Assembly: GCF_022811725.1 (NCBI RefSeq)
Contig: NZ_CP094527.1
Coordinates: forward strand, 4,464,001-4,528,000
Direction: 5' to 3'
Origin: Mucilaginibacter sp. SMC90
GTDB lineage: Bacteria; Bacteroidota; Bacteroidia; Sphingobacteriales; Sphingobacteriaceae
Length of the DNA stretch: 64,000 nucleotides
This document shows, piece after piece, positions 44,851-52,556 of this stretch (position 1 is its first letter; every line of letters begins with the position of its first letter). The translations under genes and the position numbers were made by a program. A model generated the notes under the pieces. It saw only the letters and a list, made by a program, of their open reading frames with translations. It was not told the DNA's origin and did not search any database.

Positions 44851-45730
44851 AAGCCTCCTCATTATCCCTGTAATGCTTAGGAGATACACCATTCTTTTTT
44901 TTAAACAGTTTAGAAAAATAAAACACCGACTCAAACCCGGTTTGCTCGGCAACTTCATTGATATTTAAAATTGTGGTGGCAAGCAGGCTTTTGGCCCTTT
45001 CCAAACGAAGATTAAGGTGATATTGATTAGGAGATTCGCCCGTTATGCGTTTGAAAGATTTACGAAAGGATGAGTAGCCCATAGGCAGCTGTTTTGCCAG
45101 TTTCTCCATATCCAGGTTATCTTCAAATGATTCCTGGATAATAAATTTGGCTTTTGCTATCAGCTTGCCAATAGGATCGTTCACATATTCATGATGCTGA
45201 ACTACATTGCTGATCAGGCCCAGGATTTGCATAGTTATACCGGCAATTTGCTGCGGGTAACCAGGTAACGATGCTTGTACAGTTTCAATCAACTGTCTGA
45301 AAAAAATCAGGATGTCTTTATTAAGGCCTAAAAAAACAAACGGGTTCTCCCTGTCAAAAATCCCCTGATCCATCAGCTTTTCTACAAAGCAGCCGTTGAA
45401 CCCAACCCAGTATTCTTCCCATCCTATATTAGGATCGGGTTTGTAACGATGCAAAACGCCGGGGTATAGAAAAAAGCATGTCCCGGCTAAAACTTCCGAC
45501 GGCTCTGTAAGATCGGAAGCGTAAACACCTTTACCTTTTGAAATAAAGATGATATAAAAATCATTGAGTATACGCCCTCTGTTCCAGGTTAACTCGTGGC
45601 TTTGAGGGTGTTGCTGATTGGGGTAATTATCATTGGGATCAACCTTAGAATACCCTACCGTTGTAACATACATCCCCCAGCGTTCTTCAAACGGGCCTGT
45701 GTTTAAATATTTAAAATAACTTTTCTGCAA
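44825..45730 (-). CDS. AraC-family transcriptional regulator next to the glycan locus
   Basis: A 301-residue regulator. The N-terminal cupin-like sensing domain (about residues 20-160) includes LTWNRGRILNDFYIIFISKG, and the C-terminal AraC domain (about 200-290) contains GYSSFRKSFKRITGESPNQY and the signature GFESVFYFSKLFKKKNGVSP. No ATG precedes conserved N-terminal sequence: the frame begins at a TTG (45730), directly after a stop codon, and the next ATG is 57 bases downstream. I keep the TTG start because the first 20 residues look conserved in this type of protein. It overlaps the convergent TIM-barrel gene by 26 bp. It probably controls the phyH/susCD operons in response to the sugar. 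Confidence 0.85.
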   Translation of the reverse strand: MQKSYFKYLNTGPFEERWGMYVTTVGYSKVDPNDNYPNQQHPQSHELTWNRGRILNDFYIIFISKGKGVYASDLTEPSEVLAGTCFFLYPGVLHRYKPDPNIGWEEYWVGFNGCFVEKLMDQGIFDRENPFVFLGLNKDILIFFRQLIETVQASLPGYPQQIAGITMQILGLISNVVQHHEYVNDPIGKLIAKAKFIIQESFEDNLDMEKLAKQLPMGYSSFRKSFKRITGESPNQYHLNLRLERAKSLLATTILNINEVAEQTGFESVFYFSKLFKKKNGVSPKHYRDNEEAFIENDGSD

Positions 45731-46104
45731 TTTAATTAAATTTTAAAACGAAGCTATTTGTATACGCCAGTCGCCTGCATTAAATTCATTAATGAGATTT
45801 CTTTAGGCGTACCGAAAGCTCCAGTTACCAACAGATAAATGACACCGGTAAAAAAGTTCATTATTGGTTACAAACAAGCATACTTAATAAAAGTGTTTCA
45901 GCTATCCCCATCTGTCTTTAAAATCAAATTTTAAAGATTCGGCAATGCTTTCTAAATAACGTAAAAGCCTGCAAAACAAAGATGCCTGCAGGCTTACTAC
46001 AATTCATAAAGTCACCCAATTCACTTCGATAGGTCGAGGTTTCAACCTCGCCTCGCTGTTTTAGGCAAGAAGTGTACCGGTACATTTACTGCAAATGATA
46101 AGGC
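45731..46104. other. 374-bp intergenic region
   Basis: No gene was seen. The part nearest the phosphotransferase gene holds a terminator-like hairpin and two small palindromes (CGAGGTTTCAACCTCG at 46035-46050 and TGTACCGGTACA at 46073-46084), which may be a dispersed intergenic repeat. Confidence 0.5.
45965..45995 (-). terminator. Possible terminator downstream of phosphotransferase gene
   Basis: AAGCCTGCA (45965-45973) pairs with TGCAGGCTT (45987-45995) across a 13-nt loop. On the minus strand the stem is followed by TTTTAC. It lies about 110 bp after the stop codon at 46105. Confidence 0.45.
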
Positions 46105-47121
46105 CTAATCCATCAGTTGGAATTTTTCAAGCGAGTCAGCAAAGCGGGGCGTGCGCATTTGAGCAACGGCGGTATTAAGCAGCGCTTTTGCATACATTAG
46201 CTGGCCCTCATATACCGCCAATGATATTTTACCGGAGCCCATTAAAGCACCGAAAGCTTTCATATCAACTCCGTCCATTTCCTGGCTATGCTTGTAACCG
46301 GTTGGTTTACAGTTAACAGCCAACTGAAACATAAGCATCGAATAAATGATACGGCAGATTTGACGCATTGTGTAAAAACAGGCCTTCTGATAATCATCAG
46401 CTTCATGACCAAAATACGCGCATAGAAAAACCGATTCCAGATCTTCGGTATGCACAAAAAAGTTAGCGGCATTTGCAAGGTCAATATATCTGTCGTTCAA
46501 CGCGGCAGCATCCCAGTCAATGATCCACAACTTTTCATCAGCACACAAAATATTGCCTGGATTGAGATCGTTATGGCTAAATACCTTATCGGCAGTTGTT
46601 CGGGGATATACATCCTTCAGCATTTCATAGTTCAGAAAACATTCTTCAAATACCGGCCCGGATATCATATTACTTTTTTTGAACTGGTGGATCAGGCCGT
46701 CAACAGTTTCAAATAAATCAGTGCCTTTAGTATCAAATGGTATGGCGTGAATGCCTTTGATAGTTGCTGCAAGTTCTGTCACCAATTTATCAGGTGTAAA
46801 AAAGCTGTGTACAGGTTTGCTATCGATAAAATCACTTATCGCAACACCTTGTTGCCGGTCATTATAATACAGTTTCGGGGCAACGCCTGCAGCGGCCGCA
46901 AGTTCAAGAGGGACGGCGGATTTAGCTTCAGTGTTCTCCGGATTCAGCTTTAATGTATAAGCACGGTTGTTCACAACAATTTTGTAAACCGAAGAACCAG
47001 ATAACCCACCGGATAATAACGAAACATCGGTAACGTTGGCAGAATTAAAGGCCCTTAATAATGCCGCTTCAACGGCCGGCCTTCTTTCAGCTGGAATAAC
47101 AGAAAAATGATTCAATGGCAT
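46105..47121 (-). CDS. Phosphotransferase of the APH/choline kinase family
   Basis: A 338-residue cytosolic kinase-like protein. The Brenner motif HNDLNPGNIL contains the catalytic Asp, and IIDWDAAALNDRYIDLA is the metal-binding motif, both diagnostic of the aminoglycoside phosphotransferase/choline kinase superfamily. The N-terminal lobe has SGGLSGSSVYKIVVNNRAYT as a nucleotide-binding part. The LicA/choline-kinase or thiamine-kinase type is more likely than antibiotic resistance, since no resistance context is present. Monocistronic, minus strand. The substrate is unknown. Confidence 0.85.
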   Translation of the reverse strand: MPLNHFSVIPAERRPAVEAALLRAFNSANVTDVSLLSGGLSGSSVYKIVVNNRAYTLKLNPENTEAKSAVPLELAAAAGVAPKLYYNDRQQGVAISDFIDSKPVHSFFTPDKLVTELAATIKGIHAIPFDTKGTDLFETVDGLIHQFKKSNMISGPVFEECFLNYEMLKDVYPRTTADKVFSHNDLNPGNILCADEKLWIIDWDAAALNDRYIDLANAANFFVHTEDLESVFLCAYFGHEADDYQKACFYTMRQICRIIYSMLMFQLAVNCKPTGYKHSQEMDGVDMKAFGALMGSGKISLAVYEGQLMYAKALLNTAVAQMRTPRFADSLEKFQLMD

Positions 47122-47442
47122 AGATGTAGATTTTAATGCGCGCTAAATTTAAGGGATAATTTGATGTTTTGTCTACCCGGTAGAAAACCAGTTTAATGGC
47201 TGACATTTCTGAAAGAGTCAACTATTACTAAAAACCAGGCATTGTCTTGAAGTTATTGCATCGCTGTTTCTATCTACAAATTTAACCTATGAGGTTTTCG
47301 AAGCCGGCCCTGCAATGGCTTGTCGGTCTAATCAATACCCAACCAGTTTAGATTGGTAAAACACAAAACTGGATCAGGGTGGCGTTAAGACTCCTGGCTA
47401 TGTTTGTTCTGACAATAAGTTTATCAAATTAACTTTTCAAAA
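47122..47442. other. 321-bp intergenic region
   Basis: No reading frame of interest. It holds the promoter element of the thioredoxin-like gene (47399-47406) and a weak 7-bp inverted repeat (CCAGTTT, 47343-47349 with 47366-47372). Nothing else was seen. Confidence 0.5.
47399..47406 (+). promoter_or_regulatory. -7 promoter element of the thioredoxin-like gene
   Basis: TATGTTTG is an exact TAnnTTTG match ending 36 bp upstream of the ATG. No -33 element is clear. Confidence 0.45.
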
Positions 47443-47676
47443 ATGACAAAATCAATTTTCTATCATGCCGGATGCCCGGTATGTGTAAGTGCAGAACAAG
47501 ACATCATCAGCCTTATCGGCGAATCAAATGTAGAAGTAGTAAACATTGGTGAAGACAGAGGCCGTATCGCCGAAGCAGAACAAGCCGGCATTAAGTCGGT
47601 GCCTGCCCTTGTAACACCTAACGGCAACGTATTACACATTAACTTCGGTGCTTCGTTAGCAGACGTTAAAGGATAA
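47443..47676 (+). CDS. Small thioredoxin/glutaredoxin-like protein
   Basis: A 77-residue cytosolic thiol-redox protein. The redox motif is AGCPVC (Cys11, Cys14), in the position of a thioredoxin-fold active site, and the cis-proline region is KSVPALVTP near residue 52. It is shorter than a full thioredoxin (about 105) and close to minimal thioredoxin/glutaredoxin folds of the MtGrx or NrdH type. The Pro in CPVC suits either class. Monocistronic with its own promoter and a terminator shared with the following minus-strand genes. Substrate unknown. Confidence 0.85.
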   Translation: MTKSIFYHAGCPVCVSAEQDIISLIGESNVEVVNIGEDRGRIAEAEQAGIKSVPALVTPNGNVLHINFGASLADVKG

Positions 47677-47691
47677 ACTATCTATCCACAA

Positions 47692-47721
47692 AGGCTGTAT
47701 CAAAATCAAATGATACAGCCT
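47692..47721. terminator. Bidirectional terminator between thioredoxin-like and lyase genes
   Basis: AGGCTGTATCA (47692-47702) pairs perfectly with TGATACAGCCT (47711-47721) across an 8-nt loop, with A-runs and T-runs flanking both sides. It can end both convergent transcripts. Confidence 0.75.
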
Positions 47722-47775
47722 CTTTGTTATAATCATAATTGGGGCCACTGAAATTATTGACCTCTTCAATAGCTA

Positions 47776-48666
47776 TTACGCCGTAACCTTTGTGCCCTGA
47801 AGAATCTTGCCCAGTTCTTCCGTTTCCGTAAGACTAAGCGCCCGAAGCGGACTTCTTAGCTCCCCTCCTTTTCCGCCAAGCAATTCCAGTCCGGCTTTAA
47901 TCGCTCTCGGCAGGCCTTTCGCAACAATAAATTTCAGCAGGTCTATCTGCTCCAGAAATATTTGCTGCGCTCCGGTCAGATCATTCAATTTAATTTTTTC
48001 ATATAAACCCAAATTGAGTTCGGGTATAAGGTTAGGTGCGGCTGTGCACCATCCTGTTGCACCGGCAGCAAATGCCGCCAATGCCAAAGGGTTTGAACCG
48101 TTGTAAAATGCTACATCTTCGCCCAACTCACGTTTCAGGTAATGCATACGCTGTACATCGCCGGTGCTTTCTTTGATCATAGTTACGTTGGGGATCTCTA
48201 ATAAACGTTTCAATAAAGCCGGAGACATGTCTACGCCTCCTGTTGCCGGGTTGTTGTATGCCATGATAGGTACATTGATCTTTGATGCTACCGCATCATA
48301 GTGTTTCACTATCTCGTCATCAGTTAGTTTCCAATAACTCATTGGTATGATCATTACCGCTGTTGCGCCCGCCTTTTCGGCAAATTGCGCGTGATACACC
48401 GTTCTTTCAGTAGTTAGGTTTGATACACCAACCAATGTAGGTACACGGCCATTTACTTGCTGGATGGTCGCTTCAGTGATCGCCTCTTTTTCTGCGTCAG
48501 TAAGATAGGGAAGCACACCTGTACTGCCCAGGGGTGCAATACCATGTGAGCCTGAGATAACCAGGCGTTCTACCAGTGTTTTAAACAACTGGATATCAAC
48601 TCGTTCATTTTGATCAAATGGAGTAATGGGATAAGCAATAATCCCTTTAAATGGAACATTTTTCAT
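47776..48666 (-). CDS. DHDPS/NAL-family class I aldolase or dehydratase-type lyase
   Basis: A 296-residue TIM barrel of the dihydrodipicolinate synthase/N-acetylneuraminate lyase superfamily. The Schiff-base Lys is in MIKESTGD (about residue 163) and the catalytic Tyr in MAYNNPATGG (about 136). The Arg that binds aspartate semialdehyde in true DHDPS (YNxPxRTG) is replaced by the Gly/Ala-rich YNNPATGG, and the GTTGE loop reads GSTGVLPY. It is therefore unlikely to be DapA and more likely a 2-keto-3-deoxy acid or sialic-acid-type aldolase. It follows a cupin gene (49 bp) and both are divergent from a MocR regulator. Confidence 0.85.
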   Translation of the reverse strand: MKNVPFKGIIAYPITPFDQNERVDIQLFKTLVERLVISGSHGIAPLGSTGVLPYLTDAEKEAITEATIQQVNGRVPTLVGVSNLTTERTVYHAQFAEKAGATAVMIIPMSYWKLTDDEIVKHYDAVASKINVPIMAYNNPATGGVDMSPALLKRLLEIPNVTMIKESTGDVQRMHYLKRELGEDVAFYNGSNPLALAAFAAGATGWCTAAPNLIPELNLGLYEKIKLNDLTGAQQIFLEQIDLLKFIVAKGLPRAIKAGLELLGGKGGELRSPLRALSLTETEELGKILQGTKVTA

Positions 48667-48715
48667 GTGCTATATATTTTTTGCCACTTAAAAAAAGGGC
48701 GCGTGAGTAAATTGA

Positions 48716-49225
48716 TTAAAGGTCCCGGCCTTCTTCTTCGCGCAGCGCGACACCGAGATTTTGCAGTTGTGGTGCATTTTCGCAAGCAATGTATCTGGCC
48801 GGCTCGGTATCACTCAGGTTCTGGTGCCTGTGCCAGGCCCACGAAGGAATGTATACTGCATCCCCTTTTTGCCATTCTACCTTTTCATCTTCAATTTCGG
48901 TGTAACCTTTTCCCTCCAGCACGTAAAGTACAGTCTCGTAAGTATGACGGTGTCTGTTAGTAAGCTGCCCCGGCAGCAAACCGCCAATAGTCATACTCAC
49001 GTTTTTACTCGGCAGGTCAACGAAAAACACGGGGTGTTTGCGTTCTGTAGAGAACTGGTTGTGCTCACCGGCATTCTCCACATTGCGGTGAACCAAATAA
49101 GGAGGTTTTACAAACAACGGCCTTGCGAAAGTTTTATGAAAATCTTTTGAACTAAATTGTTTTTGTTCGTCATGAACTGCCGTTCTGAATTCAGTCTCGG
49201 TGGCATTGAATTTTGTGTTTGACAT
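48716..49225 (-). CDS. Cupin-domain protein
   Basis: A 169-residue cytosolic single-domain cupin. Motif 1 is NRHRHTYETVLYVLEGKGYT, with two His and a Glu as probable metal ligands, and motif 2 includes WAWHRHQNLSD. The N-terminal extension of about 60 residues is Phe/Lys-rich. Related cupins act as sugar or keto-acid isomerases or dioxygenase-like enzymes. It lies first in an operon with the DHDPS-like lyase, divergent from the MocR regulator, so it probably takes part in the same pathway. No signal peptide. Confidence 0.85.
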   Translation of the reverse strand: MSNTKFNATETEFRTAVHDEQKQFSSKDFHKTFARPLFVKPPYLVHRNVENAGEHNQFSTERKHPVFFVDLPSKNVSMTIGGLLPGQLTNRHRHTYETVLYVLEGKGYTEIEDEKVEWQKGDAVYIPSWAWHRHQNLSDTEPARYIACENAPQLQNLGVALREEEGRDL

Positions 49226-49272
49226 CTTAAAAAAATTAAGTGTTGTTGCATTATTGCACTACAAAAATGCTG

Positions 49273-49280
49273 TACATTTG
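49273..49280 (+). promoter_or_regulatory. -7 promoter element of the MocR regulator
   Basis: TACATTTG is an exact TAnnTTTG match, with a TTG at 49254-49256 about 16 bp upstream. The predicted leader is about 40 nt before the ATG at 49326. Confidence 0.5.
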
Positions 49281-49282
49281 GA

Positions 49283-49299
49283 CTGTGTTAATGATACAG
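49283..49299. promoter_or_regulatory. Candidate MocR operator CTGT-N9-ACAG
   Basis: An imperfect palindrome between the MocR promoter and start codon. The flanking TGGACT (49279-49284) and AGTCCA (49317-49322) add a second, wider inverted pair. MocR regulators bind such repeats in the divergent region; the binding is inferred. Confidence 0.3.
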
Positions 49300-49325
49300 A
49301 TTTTATAATATATGGTAGTCCAGAC

Positions 49326-50738
49326 ATGTTAAGACCCTGGGATCTTCAGATCAACATCAATGTGAACTGCGAAAGAGCGGTATATATTCAGATAGCAGAT
49401 TCGATTATCAGTGCAATTAAAACCGGGAAATTGCAAAGCGGCGCGCCCTTGCCCGGCAGTCGTCAGCTTGCAATTCAATTAAAACTGAACCGAAATACGG
49501 TGATCGATGCATTAAATGTGTTGCTGGCAGAAGGCTGGTTAATATCTGAAGAACGAAAGGGCACGTTTGTGGCAAAAAAACTACCGGCATTTAAGGAGAC
49601 TAAACCGGAAAATCCCGCATCGGCGATACAAACAGTTACAAAAATACCCGAGATCATCTTTAATGATGGCGTGCCCGATAGCCGTATCGCACCCATTCCC
49701 GAACTGGCAGGCGCTTACCGCCAGATCTTCAACCGTAAAGGCAGGTGGCAAATGATGGGCTATACCGATAGTGCAGGTGACTTTGATTTTCGGAATGCCA
49801 TCACGTTAATGCTTAATTATAAACGCGGTATGCGGCTCACCCCGGAAGAGATATTAGTGACCCGTGGCAGCCAAATGGCAATGTACCTGACAGCACATTG
49901 CATCCTAAAGCAAGGCGATGTAGTGGCCGTTGAGAACCCCGGCTATAAACCCGCCTGGCTTGCATTTGAGCATGCCGGCGCCACGCTGTTGCCAATTAAT
50001 GTTGATGTTAATGGTATTATTGTAGATGAGCTTAAAGCCCATCTGCAAACAGGAAAACCTGTTAAAGCCATTTACATCACCCCGCATCATCAATTTCCTA
50101 CCACGGTTACGCTAAGCCTGAACCGCCGTCTGGAACTCATCGAACTATCCAATCATTACGGGTTTACTATCATTGAAGATGACTATGATCATGAATTTCA
50201 CTTCGGGCAACGCCCGATATTGCCTGTTAGCAGTATTGAAAATATTGAGCACTTCGTATATATCGGATCGATGAGCAAGATCGTGGCACCTGCATTGCGC
50301 ATAGGTTATTTGGCATCATCAAAAGAACTGATCGGCAAGGTGGGGCAATTACGCAGGATAATTGACACCCAGGGAGACAATATGATGGAGCAAGCCGTTT
50401 TGCAGTTGATCAATGAAGGGCACATTAAACGGCATTTGCGCCGCGCAACACTTCTGTACAAGAATAAACGCGATATTTTTGAGAAGATCATCAAAGAACA
50501 TTTAGGCGAAAAAGTCGATTTCCGAAAACCCGAAGGCGGCCTGGCCTTTTGGCTGGTACCCAAAAAGCAAACCGATATGATCAATTTACATAAAAGGCTT
50601 TTGGAAAAAGGAGTACAAATCATGCTGCCTGAAAGCTTCAGTTATGGAGAACCCGTAAACGGTTTGCGTTTGGGCTACGCTTCGTTAAGTATAAACCAAT
50701 TGGAAGAGGGGGTAAAAAAAATTGCTAAACTTTTATAA
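49326..50738 (+). CDS. MocR/PdxR-family regulator (GntR HTH fused to aminotransferase)
   Basis: A 470-residue PLP-dependent transcription regulator. The N-terminal GntR winged helix covers residues about 10-78 (AVYIQIADSIISAIKTGKL and GSRQLAIQLKLNRNTVIDAL), and the C-terminal fold-type I aminotransferase domain follows. The PLP Schiff-base Lys is in IGSMSKIVAP (Lys318). The frame opens upstream at 49200, but that extension is non-conserved and runs through the cupin gene start, so the ATG at 49326 is chosen. It is divergent from the cupin/lyase operon and probably controls it, as typical of MocR proteins. The effector and whether it also regulates itself are unknown. Confidence 0.9.
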   Translation: MLRPWDLQININVNCERAVYIQIADSIISAIKTGKLQSGAPLPGSRQLAIQLKLNRNTVIDALNVLLAEGWLISEERKGTFVAKKLPAFKETKPENPASAIQTVTKIPEIIFNDGVPDSRIAPIPELAGAYRQIFNRKGRWQMMGYTDSAGDFDFRNAITLMLNYKRGMRLTPEEILVTRGSQMAMYLTAHCILKQGDVVAVENPGYKPAWLAFEHAGATLLPINVDVNGIIVDELKAHLQTGKPVKAIYITPHHQFPTTVTLSLNRRLELIELSNHYGFTIIEDDYDHEFHFGQRPILPVSSIENIEHFVYIGSMSKIVAPALRIGYLASSKELIGKVGQLRRIIDTQGDNMMEQAVLQLINEGHIKRHLRRATLLYKNKRDIFEKIIKEHLGEKVDFRKPEGGLAFWLVPKKQTDMINLHKRLLEKGVQIMLPESFSYGEPVNGLRLGYASLSINQLEEGVKKIAKLL

Positions 50739-50858
50739 AAGCTAAAGAGATTTTAGCGGAATATGCCCTGAATTGCCGAGCTGCAAAGAGCCATCGAAAA
50801 CCGGCTGTCAAAAGCGGGTAAAATAGCTATCACGCTTCATTTCATAACAACTGAATAT

Positions 50859-50890
50859 AGAGCCCCGATATTTAAGATTATCGGAGCTCT
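50859..50890. terminator. Hairpin between MocR gene and KDPGal aldolase gene
   Basis: AGAGCCCCGAT (50859-50869) pairs with ATCGGAGCTCT (50880-50890) with one mismatch. It lies between convergent genes and may end both transcripts; the T-run is weak on either strand. Confidence 0.5.
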
Positions 50891-50925
50891 GTATTTTAAG
50901 ATGGAGCATCGAATCCGTTATGCTG

Positions 50926-51582
50926 CTATACCACTTTAGTACTCATAAATGAGTTATATTTTTCGGTATATAAAGTATAAACCTCCTGTAGTTTATCCCA
51001 ATCTTCGGTTTCCAGGATATTTTTAGGAAAGAGGTGGCTGCCTATTCCAACAGCCTTTGCCCCTGCAGCCAGATAGCTGGTAAAATTTTCAAGATTTATG
51101 CCTCCAGTTGGAACCAGACCAATATGATTTAGTGGCCCCAGCACTTCCCGGATATATCCCGGGCCCAATGTAGTTGCTGGGAAAACCTTTACCATTGTTG
51201 CACCCAGGCTCCACGCCTTATATACTTCTGTTGGCGTGTAGGCACCCGGAAAAACAGGTATTTTTTGAGTTGCACAAGCACTGATAACATCTTCATTTAC
51301 AATTGGAGTAACAATAAATTGAGCACCGGCATTTAATGCCTTCTCCAGGTCGTTAATGGTGCAAACCGTTCCGGCTCCAATATTTAATTTATCGCCATGT
51401 GTATTAACTAACGAAGAAATGGTATCCTCGGCACCGGCAGAATTCATAGTAACTTCAAGGCAGGTTAACCCCGACTGATGGTAAACATGGGCGATGTTTT
51501 CTGTATATTCCGGCCTAATATTCCTCATAATCCCGATGATGGGCATCCGGTTAAAAAGCTCCCATGAAAATTTGTTGTTCAT
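50926..51582 (-). CDS. 2-dehydro-3-deoxy-6-phosphogalactonate/gluconate aldolase
   Basis: A 218-residue class I aldolase of the KDPG/KDPGal family that splits the phosphorylated keto acid to pyruvate and glyceraldehyde 3-phosphate. The Schiff-base Lys is in GATMVKVFPATTLGP (about residue 133), and LEVTMNSAGAED contains the conserved Glu. Start ATG at 51582 overlaps the dgoK stop by 4 bp (ATGA), as in a coupled operon. The position after dgoK supports KDPGal aldolase (DgoA). Sequence alone does not separate KDPG from KDPGal specificity. Confidence 0.9.
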   Translation of the reverse strand: MNNKFSWELFNRMPIIGIMRNIRPEYTENIAHVYHQSGLTCLEVTMNSAGAEDTISSLVNTHGDKLNIGAGTVCTINDLEKALNAGAQFIVTPIVNEDVISACATQKIPVFPGAYTPTEVYKAWSLGATMVKVFPATTLGPGYIREVLGPLNHIGLVPTGGINLENFTSYLAAGAKAVGIGSHLFPKNILETEDWDKLQEVYTLYTEKYNSFMSTKVV

Positions 51583-52556
51583 TGTATTACTGTTTTATAA
51601 ATTTTATACTGCCCGCGTATAACCGCTTCATCAGTCCAGGTTACATTAATTTCGCGCATTCTTGATAACAGCCCCAGCTCTTTTAGCGCGCACTTATAAT
51701 ATTCACCTAAATGTGAACCGCCAACGAGGGTAATTTTTTTCACCAAAGAGGTTTTCAACTCCTTTAGTTCGGTTCCTATTAACAAACCGCTCAGGTAATT
51801 GTAGTTTTCTTCCTTTGATAGTTTATTAAGCAGGTTGTTTGTTCTTACTTTAAACGCAACATTTAATAAATTGGCAGCAATTGCATCATTTACACCCAAC
51901 TTAAAGCTATTTGATGTTTGCGTATTATCTTCAGCGTAATTATTTTCGACACTTAACCTCAATACACTTTTTTGCGACAGCAATTCAAAAAATTCGCCGG
52001 TCATGTAGGTTTTGATGCCTGTTATCTGGTTATTAGAAACAGAAATATGTTTGGAATGCGTACCTGGAAAAATAAATAATTCATCATCAACTTGTCCATT
52101 TAACCAATCGATGCAGCCAATCAGCTGAGTTTCTTCGCCCCTGACAACATCATCATCAGACCGCATGCCAGAAATAACCATCACATCGTGTTCGAAATGC
52201 CTGTTTGCGGGAATAGAATGAGTACCGATATTTGTGCCGTTTATGCCAACAGGCAGTTCGCTGTAAGGAATATCAACAAAGCCCATTGTTGAGGATGCCA
52301 TTCCCGAAATAATAACCTGCATACCGCTTAAGGACCTGCCTGTTTTACTTTCTATCTTTACGATGTATTTATTTATAATGTCCAGATAAAATGGAATACG
52401 TTCATCTTCTGGCCTATCACTTTGCTTCCACAAAGCAAAAGTAACAGCAATGCCATTACTGTCTGTTTCTTCGGCCAATATTTGAAACCCGCTTACATTA
52501 ACCAAGCGCAGCCTGAAGCTGGAAGTGCCCCAATCGCAGCTAAGAAACTCCTTCAT
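51579..52556 (-). CDS. dgoK: 2-dehydro-3-deoxygalactonokinase
   Basis: A cytosolic sugar kinase of the ASKHA fold that phosphorylates 2-keto-3-deoxygalactonate. The N-terminal phosphate-1 motif is in LSCDWGTSSFRLRLV, and MSGMAS/GVIISG-like blocks (VIISGMASSTMGFVDIPY) are typical of DgoK. The frame opens at 52598 inside the transporter gene; the ATG at 52556 gives a 325-residue protein that matches the family and still overlaps the transporter stop by 17 bp. It sits between the transporter and aldolase genes, the expected order. Confidence 0.92.
   Translation of the reverse strand: MKEFLSCDWGTSSFRLRLVNVSGFQILAEETDSNGIAVTFALWKQSDRPEDERIPFYLDIINKYIVKIESKTGRSLSGMQVIISGMASSTMGFVDIPYSELPVGINGTNIGTHSIPANRHFEHDVMVISGMRSDDDVVRGEETQLIGCIDWLNGQVDDELFIFPGTHSKHISVSNNQITGIKTYMTGEFFELLSQKSVLRLSVENNYAEDNTQTSNSFKLGVNDAIAANLLNVAFKVRTNNLLNKLSKEENYNYLSGLLIGTELKELKTSLVKKITLVGGSHLGEYYKCALKELGLLSRMREINVTWTDEAVIRGQYKIYKTVIQ

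Noticed and set aside
47776..48666. 4-hydroxy-tetrahydrodipicolinate synthase (DapA)
   Set aside because: The DapA-specific Arg in YNxPxRTG is replaced by a Gly/Ala-rich sequence, so lysine synthesis is unlikely.
49200..49325. N-terminal extension of the MocR reading frame by 42 codons
   Set aside because: The extension overlaps the cupin gene start and promoter region, and homologous MocR proteins begin near the ATG at 49326.
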